A stretch of 64,000 nucleotides of DNA from Flavobacteriaceae bacterium MAR_2009_75 (GTDB lineage: Bacteria; Bacteroidota; Bacteroidia; Flavobacteriales; Flavobacteriaceae): NCBI GenBank assembly GCA_002813285.1, contig PHTZ01000001.1:2417501-2481500 (forward strand). Direction: 5' to 3'. Of the stretch, positions 44,555 to 53,123 are shown in pieces. Position numbers and translations under genes: made by a program. Position 1 is the stretch's first letter, and each line of letters opens with the position of its first letter. The notes under the pieces are model-generated. The model did not search any database. It was not told the origin of the DNA and was given only the letters and a program-made list of their open reading frames with translations.

Positions 44555-45766
44555 TTAATATTCATCTAAATGCTCCGGATACAAAAAATTGTTATACGGA
44601 AAACGTGTTACATGAATATCACGAACCTCATTATAGACCCGTTTTCTAAATTCATCTAGATTTTCTTTGTTCAGGGCAGAAATGAAAAGTGCCTTGTCAC
44701 CAACTCTCTGCATCCAAGTTCTCTTCCATTCTTCAATTGTGAAATGTCTTTCCGTTTTTTCAGTCACAAGATCGTCAGACTCGATTTCTTCATGTTTGTA
44801 CTGATCGATTTTATTGAACACCATGATGGTATTTTTTTCGGCGCTTCCTATTTCATCTAAAATTTTATTCACCGAATTGATGTGTTCTTCGAACTGGGGA
44901 TGCGAAATGTCAACCACATGCAACAATAGGTCTGCCTCTCGTACTTCATCTAAGGTGCTTTTAAAGCTCTCGACGAGCTGTGTGGGCAGCTTACGAATAA
45001 ATCCAACGGTGTCACTCAACAAAAACGGTAAATTGCCTAAAACGACTTTACGAACAGTAGTGTCTAAAGTCGCAAATAGCTTGTTCTCGGCAAAAACCTC
45101 ACTTTTACTGATGACGTTCATAAGGGTCGATTTGCCCACATTGGTATAACCGACCAAGGCTACACGTACCAAAGCGCCACGGTTACCTCTTTGGGTTTCC
45201 ATTTGACGGTCGATTTTTTGCAATTTCTTTTTCAACAAAGTAATACGGTCTCGAACGATACGTCTATCCGTTTCAATTTCGGTTTCCCCTGGCCCTCTCA
45301 TGCCGATACCACCACGTTGTCTCTCCAAGTGTGTCCATAATCCGGTCAGTCTTGGCAATAAATATTCATATTGTGCCAATTCTACTTGGGTACGCGCATA
45401 GCTGGTCTGTGCTCTTTGGGCGAAGATGTCAAGAATAAGACTGGTACGATCAACAATTTTACATCGTAGTTGTTTTTCGATATTTCGTTGCTGGGCGGGT
45501 GTAAGTTCATCATCAAAAATTACCGAGCCCACTTCATTTTCTTTAACGAATTCTTGCACCTCTTCCATCTTACCACTACCGATAAGTGTTTTGGGGTTCG
45601 GTACATCCATACGTTGTACAAAGCGTTTGACCACTTCGCCCCCCGCCGTATAGGTTAAAAATTCAAGTTCGTCTAGAAACTCAGTAACTTTCTCTTCATT
45701 TTGTTCACGATTTAAGACGCCTATAAGTACGGCCCTTTCGTGCTCTATGGTATTCTTTTCTATCAT
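44555..45766 (-). CDS. hflX: GTPase HflX
   Basis: HflX is a ribosome-binding GTPase that splits stalled ribosomes after stress. The 403-aa product has the N-terminal HflX domain (GGEVVKRFVQRMDVPNPKTLIGSGKMEEV, FDDELTPAQQRNIEKQL, LERQRGGIGMRGPGETEIE) and a G domain with GYTNVGKST (G1), DTVGFIRKLP (G3) and NKID (G4). I start at the ATG giving MIEKNTIEHE; an in-frame TTG six codons upstream is part of the -7 box. It is divergent from the EEP gene. Confidence 0.95.
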   Translation of the reverse strand: MIEKNTIEHERAVLIGVLNREQNEEKVTEFLDELEFLTYTAGGEVVKRFVQRMDVPNPKTLIGSGKMEEVQEFVKENEVGSVIFDDELTPAQQRNIEKQLRCKIVDRTSLILDIFAQRAQTSYARTQVELAQYEYLLPRLTGLWTHLERQRGGIGMRGPGETEIETDRRIVRDRITLLKKKLQKIDRQMETQRGNRGALVRVALVGYTNVGKSTLMNVISKSEVFAENKLFATLDTTVRKVVLGNLPFLLSDTVGFIRKLPTQLVESFKSTLDEVREADLLLHVVDISHPQFEEHINSVNKILDEIGSAEKNTIMVFNKIDQYKHEEIESDDLVTEKTERHFTIEEWKRTWMQRVGDKALFISALNKENLDEFRKRVYNEVRDIHVTRFPYNNFLYPEHLDEY

Positions 45767-45781
45767 ATAGGTTGTAAATTG

Positions 45782-45789
45782 CAAAGTTA
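45782..45789 (-). promoter_or_regulatory. -7 box of hflX
   Basis: TAACTTTG on the reverse strand, 15 bp before the hflX ATG. Its TTG is in frame with hflX. Confidence 0.6.
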
Positions 45790-45843
45790 AACAATACTGG
45801 CCGACCTATTTTGGTAATATTAGTGGCCCAAAACGTAAATACC

Positions 45844-46821
45844 ATGATTTTTTCGTTCCGAAAGAAAAAAAAGAAAGAAAGTACCCTCAATACCGTCGCA
45901 TTTTACAATCTAGAAAATCTTTTCGATACACATAACGATAATTATACATTAGATGAGGATTTCACACCGCAGGGGGCAAAAAGATGGACACCCAAACGGT
46001 ATAAGAGCAAACTTAAAAAAATAGCCAAAACCGTTGCCCGCTTAGGTGAGGGAGAGACGAGCAGCCCACCGGTCATAGTTGGTGTGGCCGAGGTTGAGAA
46101 CAAAAAAGTTGTACAAGACTTAATCGCCATTGATCCTCTGCATAAAATTGATTATGGATGCGTTCACTATGATTCACCAGATGAGCGAGGTATTGATTGT
46201 GCTCTCATCTACCACCGCAAGCATTTTATTGTTGAGCATTCTGAACCAATTAATTTGTTGGTTTATCAAGAGGATGGCACCCTCGATGCCACACGCGACA
46301 TTCTCTATGTCAAAGGTCTACTGAATAAAGAACCGGTACATATTTTTATCAATCACTGGCCTTCGCGAAGAGATGGAGACGTACAGACCGAATATAAACG
46401 CATAAAGGCTGCGGAGACCCTGCTTAATTTTATGTCAAAGATCGAAGAGACGGATCCCAACCCGAATTATATCGTAATGGGAGATTTTAACGATGACCCC
46501 AAATCGAAAAGTATAAAAACACTGATGGAAAATAAAGGGCTCTATAATCCTATGGAAAAACTATTAACCCCTGAAAGAGGCAGCGCAAGCTATAAGAGGG
46601 CATGGTTACTTTTTGATCAAATCATGATTTCACATAGCTTTTTAAATTTTGAAAAGCGTACTCATAGTTTTGCCCATGCGAATATTTTCGATGAGCATTT
46701 TCTGAAAGAATATAAAGGCAAATACAAGGGTTCGCCCTACCGCACTTACGCCGGAAAAAAGTATTTAGGGGGGTATAGCGACCATTTTCCGGTCTATATA
46801 CAACTCAGGTACAATTCTTAA
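45844..46821 (+). CDS. Endonuclease/exonuclease/phosphatase family protein
   Basis: The 325-aa product has the EEP fold motifs: VAFYNLENLFDTHN, VGVAEVENKKV (catalytic Glu), FINHWPSRRDG, VMGDFNDDPKSKS and GGYSDHFPVYIQL (Asp-His). I start at MIFSFRKKKKK, which gives a very basic N-terminus without a signal peptide; an in-frame start 11 codons upstream exists. It may be a phosphodiesterase or nuclease; the substrate cannot be told. Confidence 0.88.
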   Translation: MIFSFRKKKKKESTLNTVAFYNLENLFDTHNDNYTLDEDFTPQGAKRWTPKRYKSKLKKIAKTVARLGEGETSSPPVIVGVAEVENKKVVQDLIAIDPLHKIDYGCVHYDSPDERGIDCALIYHRKHFIVEHSEPINLLVYQEDGTLDATRDILYVKGLLNKEPVHIFINHWPSRRDGDVQTEYKRIKAAETLLNFMSKIEETDPNPNYIVMGDFNDDPKSKSIKTLMENKGLYNPMEKLLTPERGSASYKRAWLLFDQIMISHSFLNFEKRTHSFAHANIFDEHFLKEYKGKYKGSPYRTYAGKKYLGGYSDHFPVYIQLRYNS

Positions 46822-46845
46822 TAGTGATTGCTCTTTTATCGTGGG

Positions 46846-47319
46846 CTAGTTCACATCGATTAGATTGACCTCAAAGATAAGAACCGAACCGCCGGGTATA
46901 CCGTTATAGTCGAAGCTGCCGTAGGCAAGGTGGGCCGGCACTAAAAGCAGTCCGTTGCCACCTTCTTTGAAATAAGTCATTCCTTCTGTCCAACCTGCAA
47001 TTACCTGTTGAAGATTAAAAGTGATACCGTTAGAGTCACTTTCGTCAAAAACAGATTCATTTAAAAAATAGCCTTTATAGGCTACTGTAACATCTGAAGA
47101 GCTTGTTGGCTGTTCACCGGTGCCCTGTTCATTAATAATGTAATGTAGTCCGGTCTCGCTGATCTGAGCCTGTAAATCGTTCTCTTCAAGGTAGATCTGA
47201 ATGTCTTCTTCGTTTTGAGCACTATAATCGATAGCCTCGGCAGGTTCAGGGTTCGCATTGTTGTCGTCTAAACATGAAACTAGAGAAACGAACATCAGGG
47301 GAATTAAAAAATATTTCAT
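46846..47319 (-). CDS. FKBP-type peptidyl-prolyl isomerase lipoprotein
   Basis: The product is 157 aa from the start MKYFLIPLMFVSLVSC, which gives a lipoprotein signal (lipobox LVSC). An FKBP domain follows (VTVAYKGYFLNESVFDESDS, QVIAGWTEGMTYFKEGGNGLLLVPAHLAYG, SVLIFEVNLIDV). It catalyses proline isomerisation on the outer face of the cell. The gliding protein GldI is a related lipoprotein, but this one is shorter and I do not claim that identity. A longer frame (to 47442) overlaps the upstream exonuclease gene and has no signal peptide. Confidence 0.9.
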   Translation of the reverse strand: MKYFLIPLMFVSLVSCLDDNNANPEPAEAIDYSAQNEEDIQIYLEENDLQAQISETGLHYIINEQGTGEQPTSSSDVTVAYKGYFLNESVFDESDSNGITFNLQQVIAGWTEGMTYFKEGGNGLLLVPAHLAYGSFDYNGIPGGSVLIFEVNLIDVN

Positions 47320-47359
47320 AGCATAATTTGGTGTAAATATAAAAAAGAAGAGGGTTACA

Positions 47360-48073
47360 TCATACTTTTTTAATTTCATCCTCATGCAGAAGATTATCTC
47401 CGCGTAAGCGTAAAAAGACTTGGGCAGTGGTAACAACATCAAGCTCGCAATAAGTAATTATACGATCTAAGTCTTTTTCTTCGTAATAGACTTGTCGAAC
47501 CATACTACCATCAATATCTTGTTTGGGTGAAGGTATTCCCAAAATATTGGCCAACAACTTTAATGAGGTAAAGTGTTTGTAATCTCCGAATTTCCACAGC
47601 TCCATGGTATCCAAATGGGGTACTTCCCATGGTTTTTTCCCGAATAGATTGAGTTTGTAGGGTAGTTCTACACCATGAATAATCATTCTTCTGGCGATAT
47701 AAGGAAAATCGAATTCTTTTGCATTGTGCCCACAGAGCAAATATTTTGAAGCATTAAAGTGTCCGTCGAGTAAATTTTTAAACTCTTTTAAAAGTTGAGG
47801 TTCTTTACCGTGAAAAGAGGTGGTGCGAAAAGTTCGTCCATCGCCCTTGATGTGAAAATATCCCACAGAAATACAAACAATTTTTCCGAACTCTGCCCAA
47901 ATGCCCGCTCTTTCATAAAATTCTTCAGGGGTATATTCTTCTTTACGCTGATATCTAGATTTTTGTTCCCATAGTTCTTTTTTATCGTCATCGAGAAATG
48001 AATAATCTTCTTGCTCCGGTACAGTCTCAATATCTAAAAAAAGTATGTGCTCTAGGCTAATCTTGTTCAACAT
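47360..48073 (-). CDS. 3'-5' exonuclease (DNA polymerase B-like exonuclease fold)
   Basis: The 237-aa product has the three exonuclease motifs: ILFLDIETVPEQ (Exo I, Asp/Glu), CGHNAKEFDFPYIARRM (Exo II) and ITYCELDVVTTAQVFLRL (Exo III). It fits the predicted PolB-like exonuclease family (PF10108-like), found as a free-standing protein in Bacteroidota. Role in repair or RNA/DNA processing is inferred. It overlaps the DUF4153 gene upstream by 17 bp. Confidence 0.88.
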   Translation of the reverse strand: MLNKISLEHILFLDIETVPEQEDYSFLDDDKKELWEQKSRYQRKEEYTPEEFYERAGIWAEFGKIVCISVGYFHIKGDGRTFRTTSFHGKEPQLLKEFKNLLDGHFNASKYLLCGHNAKEFDFPYIARRMIIHGVELPYKLNLFGKKPWEVPHLDTMELWKFGDYKHFTSLKLLANILGIPSPKQDIDGSMVRQVYYEEKDLDRIITYCELDVVTTAQVFLRLRGDNLLHEDEIKKV

Positions 48074-49868
48074 GATCTATTCTTTTAATCAATATATAGG
48101 CGGATGCATTATGAAGGTTTACCGAATCATTTTTGTGAATATTAAATGATAGCTCTGTAAAAATAATTTTGGTTCTAAGTGAATCGTTCTCTAGCTCAAT
48201 ACTTTTTTCATCTTCTGGCAGGTCATTCAGATTCGGCCCACGTTCGGCCAGTTTCAATAAATATTCTTTCAACCTCATTTCTAATATTGCTTCTTTAGCG
48301 GTGAACTTCAAGCTTTGATTATCACGACTATACATCAAGTCAAAATCACCAACTTTCATGCCCGTTTCCGTATAAGCACCAAAGTAAATGGGTGTAAAAT
48401 ATGAAAATTTAGAAATATCATAAGTTTGAGACTTGTTTCGGTTATCATAAAATGAAAAGTTCGTTCCATAATTTGGAGCATTATTTTCATCGGCGGGGTT
48501 TAATTTTATTCCTAATGAGTCCATCACGGCACTTGTATCCACCCATTTATAACTTTTCCACTTACTTTTAACGGTATCGAGCATTGCCGCTTGCATCGAA
48601 ATACCGGTTATAGCATCTAGTTGAGATATAGCCTCTCTTTTATCTAAATAATTGATGATGGAAGTAAGTTGATTGAATTCGGCATATGTGGCCAAGTGGT
48701 CGTTACTCATGGTTTTTTCATATATTTTTTTAAATTGGTTGGCTTGGCTTCGGTTCGATATCGAAAATACTCCCCAAAACCCAAAAGAAGATAATAGTGC
48801 CAGACCAAAGAGAGACAATGGCAACAAAATAAGTCTTCTGTTTTTAGCTATTAAAAGGTATAGGGCCATACCTAATATCCAGAAAGCGATAAGTACTATG
48901 AAATAGCGGTTTTCAGTAATACCGTAATCGTTTATTCTTCTGAATATTGCTACAAAGAGCAAGGCGATCATAGGTAGCAGTGCCACATAGAACCAAGGGT
49001 AGAATCTTTTTATGGTCCAAGCTTGGGCCATTTCTTGAATAGGGTTGATAATTACCTGCACTAAAAACCCTATTAGCGCCAAGGCGGTAACGAGATAAGA
49101 GACCCAGCCTTTTGGTAGTTGCCATTCAATGAGAATCTTAGAGCCATATGCATAAAGAATAATTATATAAAGTATGACCAACGGAATCAAAATAAACTTT
49201 ACGAAGACCTCTAGGGCCTTGTCGAAGTAGATTTGCGTTTGACCATGAATTTTGTCTGGAAAATCGGATAGATAAATCCAAGTGTTGACAATGCCCAAAC
49301 AGAATATAAACAATTGCCCATAGCGCTCACCTTTAATTCTAACGTCAAACAGAGCATTAACAGCTACAAGTGCGAGTACTAGACCTAAATATAGAAACCC
49401 TGAAAAGAGGCTACTTCTAGTGATGGCAACACCAACAGATTTTAAGTAGTTCCAGTAGGCTGTTTTACTCCATTTCTTGATAAATGGTGCGAATAATAAA
49501 AATAAGTGGCCCGCAATTAGGTAAAGAAAAAAGCGTGCGAGATATATAGGGTTTTGATCCAATTCTTTCGAATCGGGCAGGTGCCAAAAGAAGACGAAAA
49601 GAAGCAAAACGATCAAGCCCTTTATCCATATCCATTTATTTGCTTTTGTTTGCTGCTCGATAAAGAATTGAGCACCAATAAACCAACTAATTCCCAAAGC
49701 TAGAGTAGGTATTATATCAAGGTTTTTCTCAATTTCTTGGGAAGAATCGAGACCTATTATGTGCATTATATAAAAGCTGCCTAAAATGGCCCATATAAGA
49801 GTTACTGGAAAACGCTTAAAGGCATTTTCAGCTTTACTTGTAATTTCTTTTAGTGAAAGTAACTGCAT
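48057..49868 (-). CDS. DUF4153 membrane protein
   Basis: The 603-aa product has about 12 hydrophobic spans in its first 390 residues (for example FPVTLIWAILGSFYIMHIIG, WIKGLIVLLLFVFFWHL, LVTALALIGFLVQVII). A soluble C-terminal domain of about 210 residues follows, containing TYDISKFSYFTPIYFGAYTETGMKVG. This matches DUF4153; function unknown. It overlaps the exonuclease gene, suggesting coupled expression. Confidence 0.82.
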   Translation of the reverse strand: MQLLSLKEITSKAENAFKRFPVTLIWAILGSFYIMHIIGLDSSQEIEKNLDIIPTLALGISWFIGAQFFIEQQTKANKWIWIKGLIVLLLFVFFWHLPDSKELDQNPIYLARFFLYLIAGHLFLLFAPFIKKWSKTAYWNYLKSVGVAITRSSLFSGFLYLGLVLALVAVNALFDVRIKGERYGQLFIFCLGIVNTWIYLSDFPDKIHGQTQIYFDKALEVFVKFILIPLVILYIIILYAYGSKILIEWQLPKGWVSYLVTALALIGFLVQVIINPIQEMAQAWTIKRFYPWFYVALLPMIALLFVAIFRRINDYGITENRYFIVLIAFWILGMALYLLIAKNRRLILLPLSLFGLALLSSFGFWGVFSISNRSQANQFKKIYEKTMSNDHLATYAEFNQLTSIINYLDKREAISQLDAITGISMQAAMLDTVKSKWKSYKWVDTSAVMDSLGIKLNPADENNAPNYGTNFSFYDNRNKSQTYDISKFSYFTPIYFGAYTETGMKVGDFDLMYSRDNQSLKFTAKEAILEMRLKEYLLKLAERGPNLNDLPEDEKSIELENDSLRTKIIFTELSFNIHKNDSVNLHNASAYILIKRIDHVEQD

Positions 49869-49969
49869 AATCCTTAATTTTCTTTACCAAACTAGGTGGA
49901 TGGTTAATCGAACGCATCTCTGAAAACGGGGAAATTGATCTAATCTTATTCGAATACCTACAAATGCAA

Positions 49970-49991
49970 AAACTGACCGCGCAGTCGGTCT
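49970..49991. promoter_or_regulatory. TetR-operator-like palindrome 3
   Basis: Half-sites AAACTGACCGC and GCAGTCGGTCT match at 8 of 11 positions. It has the same length and core (GACC...GGTC type) as the pair at 12324-12470. It lies 102 bp before the DUF4153 start on the reverse strand. Confidence 0.45.
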
Positions 49992-50084
49992 AGTATTTGA
50001 CTTCTATCTTTCAACCGATTATGAAATGCTAAATTGTTCTATAAGATGTAAAAAGGAAACATTTTTTATGCAATTATATTGTTG

Positions 50085-50106
50085 CTACAGACCGAACAGT
50101 CTGTAA
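50085..50106. promoter_or_regulatory. TetR-operator-like palindrome 4
   Basis: TACAGAC and GTCTGTA form a perfect 7-bp dyad with a 6-base centre, giving a 20-22 bp site of the same type. It ends 5 bp before the ogt stop codon, so it lies just 3' of ogt. Confidence 0.5.
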
Positions 50107-50110
50107 ATGT

Positions 50111-50587
50111 TTAAAACAGGCTTTGTTGTTTTACGGGATTTTCATGCTCCAACAACCATTTTTTACGGGGTAGACCCCCAGCATAACCTGTTAGCGAACC
50201 GTCGCTGCCGATGACCCTATGACAGGGTACGATAATCCAAAGTGGATTCTTCCCGTTTGCCGATGCTACGGCACGAATGGCCTTCACATCACCCAGGGTT
50301 TTTGAAAGACCTAAATAAGAGACCGTTTTACCAAAGGGAATTTTTGTTAAGGCATTCCACACCCGTTTTTGAAAATCTGTTCCCTGTGGATTTAACTTTA
50401 GAGTAAATTCTGTACGACCGCCATTGAAATATTCGGCCAATTGACCAACGGCATTTTTGAGTGTATGGGGCACCTGCTGTGAAGGTAAAATATCGGTATC
50501 ATCTAAAACTAGTATCGACGAAACACCTTCAGAATCTCCTTCTAATTTGGCCATGCCCAGGGGCGTTTGCACATACGCGACATCCAC
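50111..50587 (-). CDS. ogt: Methylated-DNA-protein-cysteine methyltransferase
   Basis: This protein removes alkyl groups from O6-alkylguanine by suicidal transfer to its cysteine. The 158-aa product has FQKRVWNALTKIPFGKTVSYLGL and the active site IIVPCHRVIGSDGSLTGYAGG. The start codon is GTG, directly adjacent to the stop of the CNNM gene; the next in-frame ATG is 11 codons in and would remove conserved N-terminal residues. Confidence 0.94.
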   Translation of the reverse strand: MDVAYVQTPLGMAKLEGDSEGVSSILVLDDTDILPSQQVPHTLKNAVGQLAEYFNGGRTEFTLKLNPQGTDFQKRVWNALTKIPFGKTVSYLGLSKTLGDVKAIRAVASANGKNPLWIIVPCHRVIGSDGSLTGYAGGLPRKKWLLEHENPVKQQSLF

Positions 50588-51709
50588 TTATTTCTTCTTT
50601 GTTTTTTGGTCAAGAATACCAACGCGCTGTGCTCGGTTTTCCCAATTTTTTCTGGCAAGGTCTTGTAAATCGGCCACACTATCGCTCTCATCCATAATTT
50701 CGAGGCCTAGCAAGGTTTCGATAACATCTTCCATAGTAACAAGTCCACTAACCGAACCGTACTCATCGACTACCAAGGCGATATGTTCGCGTTTTGCAAT
50801 CAAGGTTTCGAACAATTTGGGTATGGGAGTATTTCTTTCGGTCACCAATATATCACGCTTGATTTCAGAAAGTGGTACTTGGCCATTTTCATTGACCATT
50901 TCTTCGAGTATATTGTCTTTTAGAACAAAACCATCTATATGATCCATTTTTTCTCCGTGTACCGGTATCCGCGAAAAGCGCATTTTCGGATTGGCCTCAA
51001 AAAATTCACTAATCGTTTTCTTTTCAGAAGCAATTTTCATCACGGCCCTTGGGGTCATAATGTCTTTTACCAAGACCTCGTCAAAACGTAGCAGATTTTT
51101 GATAATGGTAGATTCTGATTTTTCGAAAACTCCTTCTTCATGTGCAATATCGGTCATGGCGGTAAAATCTTCACGACTTAACACACTGCCTTCGTGCCCT
51201 TTGCCACCTACCAGTTTCGTGAACAACTGTAAAAGCCAAAGTAGCCCTGTGTATTTAAGGGCAAGTACCATAATTCTTAAAGTTTTAGAGGTGAAGTTCG
51301 CCAACGATCTCCAATAGGTCGCACCAATGGTCTTAGGTATGATTTCAGAGGCAACCAAAATTAAAATGGTCATTACGGTAGAAACTAGCCCCACCATTAA
51401 ATCTTCAGTGAACTGAATACCTAGCACTGTTCTTTCGGTCGTACCATATATTTGTGCATATGCCACCTTTGCCTGAACCCCAACTAAAATAGCCCCTACA
51501 GTATGGGCGACAGTATTCAGAGTTAGAATAGCTATTAACGGCTTGTCTACGTCTTGTTTTAATTCTTCAAGAACTATGGCATAAGCCTTACCTTCCTTCT
51601 TTTTTACATTGATGAAGGTTGGTGTAATACTTAAAAGAACGGCCTCCAATACAGAACACAGAAAGGAGAAAAAAATGGATATAACGGCGTAAAAAATTAG
51701 CAGACCCAT
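50588..51709 (-). CDS. CNNM/CorC-type transporter with CBS domains (DUF21)
   Basis: The 373-aa product (start MGLLIFYAVISIFF) has an N-terminal DUF21/CNNM membrane domain with about four spans (LCSVLEAVLLSITPTFI, ILTLNTVAHTVGAILVG, VSTVMTILILVASEIIPKTIG) and a pair of CBS domains (VKDIMTPRAVMKIA, EHIALVVDEYGSVSGLVTMEDVIETLLGLEI). The C-terminal CorC/HlyC domain of many relatives is absent. Relatives are linked to magnesium/cobalt efflux; here inferred. Adjacent to ogt without a gap. Confidence 0.88.
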   Translation of the reverse strand: MGLLIFYAVISIFFSFLCSVLEAVLLSITPTFINVKKKEGKAYAIVLEELKQDVDKPLIAILTLNTVAHTVGAILVGVQAKVAYAQIYGTTERTVLGIQFTEDLMVGLVSTVMTILILVASEIIPKTIGATYWRSLANFTSKTLRIMVLALKYTGLLWLLQLFTKLVGGKGHEGSVLSREDFTAMTDIAHEEGVFEKSESTIIKNLLRFDEVLVKDIMTPRAVMKIASEKKTISEFFEANPKMRFSRIPVHGEKMDHIDGFVLKDNILEEMVNENGQVPLSEIKRDILVTERNTPIPKLFETLIAKREHIALVVDEYGSVSGLVTMEDVIETLLGLEIMDESDSVADLQDLARKNWENRAQRVGILDQKTKKK

Positions 51710-51760
51710 ACATTGGTTGTTTACGCACGAATATACCAATAATTGAATAACCTTTTGATC

Positions 51761-53092
51761 TTATTCGCTAGGCAAAATTGCTTGATAAAATACTTGTTGT
51801 ACCGCTGATCGAATATTCAGACGGTATAGATTTCGATTGTCTCTAGTTGGGTTAACACGATTGGATAAAAATATATATACCATTTGGTTTTTTGGGTCTG
51901 CCCAAATGAAAGTGCCCGTAAAACCGGCATGACCAAAACTATCGGCGCTTACCTCAGGTGCAGGGTAGCTATCTTCTAAACTTAATTCTGAATTATTGAG
52001 CAAGGGTTTATCGAACCCCAGACCTCTTCGGTTTTCGTTTTCAGGAAACTGAATTTTTGTAAATTCTTTTACGGTTTCTTCAGATAGGTAACGTTTGCCG
52101 TCGTAAACACCAAACTGCATATACATTTGCATCAACTTTGCTAAATCGGTTGCCGTAGCAAAAAGACCAGCATTACCCGAAACACCACCAAGCAACGATG
52201 CATTCTCATCATGTACCCAACCGTGGGTGAGTGTACGGCGAAAAAGGGTATCTATTTCTGTAGGAACAATTTTATTGGAGAACCCCTTAGCTTTTGGTTT
52301 AAAGCCCATGGTAGGTGTTCCCAAAGGCAGGTAAAAGTTTTTTTCTAGATAATAATCATAAGAATCACCCGTCAATTGTTCTACCAATTCGGGAAAAATC
52401 AAAAAGGTAAGCCCAGAATACTTGTATTTTTTTTCTTTCGACACTTCAGAACGGTCGATAAGTCTATACATTTTTTTGTTGAACTTGTTTTTAATGTACA
52501 GACCATCGTAAGCCTGATTTGAAAATCGGCGGTTTGCAGAAGATTTGACAAATCGCTTTTTAACCTTACCATTTTTTTTCATTACCTCATTAAGAAAAAT
52601 GATATAGGGTACCAGCCCTGCTTGATGTGCTAAAATCTCTCTCAACGTCAAATCTTTCTTGTCGTCAATGTTCTGCCATCTGGTCCAGTACTTACTAAAA
52701 GGTTCATCAAGATGAAGTTGCCCCTCATCGACCAGTTTCATTACTGCGGGAAGGGCAGCTGTAATTTTAGTTACGGAAGCCAGATCGTAGATATCATCTA
52801 GAGCGACCGGTTGAATACTATCATAGGTGTGAAAACCGTAAGCTTTGTGAAATATTATTTTGCCGTTTTTGGCTACCAGTACCTGTGCACCAGGGAAGGC
52901 TTCTTTTTTTATACCATTAGTTATAATATCGCCTACTTTTCTATCAATAGCTTCTGAGTCTAGCCCCACTTCCTCGAGCTCGCCGTACGACAAAGCATCT
53001 GTTCTGCCGAAATTTAAATCTACAGGGGAGTCTTCCTGTGCATAGAGAGTGATAACTGTAAACGCGAATACTATAAATAAGTATAATCTCAT
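51761..53092 (-). CDS. Secreted serine hydrolase (beta-lactamase/PBP4* family)
   Basis: The 443-aa product has a signal peptide (MRLYLFIVFAFTVITLYAQ) and a class C beta-lactamase-like domain with the active site DLASVTKITAALPAV (SxxK), the tyrosine in YKYSGLTFLIF and the HAGFTGT box near the C-terminus. Relatives include D-aminopeptidases, esterases and transpeptidase-like enzymes; the substrate is not predictable. It lies downstream of hemB on the same strand. Confidence 0.88.
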   Translation of the reverse strand: MRLYLFIVFAFTVITLYAQEDSPVDLNFGRTDALSYGELEEVGLDSEAIDRKVGDIITNGIKKEAFPGAQVLVAKNGKIIFHKAYGFHTYDSIQPVALDDIYDLASVTKITAALPAVMKLVDEGQLHLDEPFSKYWTRWQNIDDKKDLTLREILAHQAGLVPYIIFLNEVMKKNGKVKKRFVKSSANRRFSNQAYDGLYIKNKFNKKMYRLIDRSEVSKEKKYKYSGLTFLIFPELVEQLTGDSYDYYLEKNFYLPLGTPTMGFKPKAKGFSNKIVPTEIDTLFRRTLTHGWVHDENASLLGGVSGNAGLFATATDLAKLMQMYMQFGVYDGKRYLSEETVKEFTKIQFPENENRRGLGFDKPLLNNSELSLEDSYPAPEVSADSFGHAGFTGTFIWADPKNQMVYIFLSNRVNPTRDNRNLYRLNIRSAVQQVFYQAILPSE

Positions 53093-53123
53093 TGGTAATC
53101 GGTATGGGTTGGTTATTTAATTT

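Noticed and set aside
46846-47319. GldI identity for the FKBP lipoprotein
   Set aside because: It is a lipoprotein with an FKBP domain, like GldI, but it is shorter and no gld gene is adjacent.
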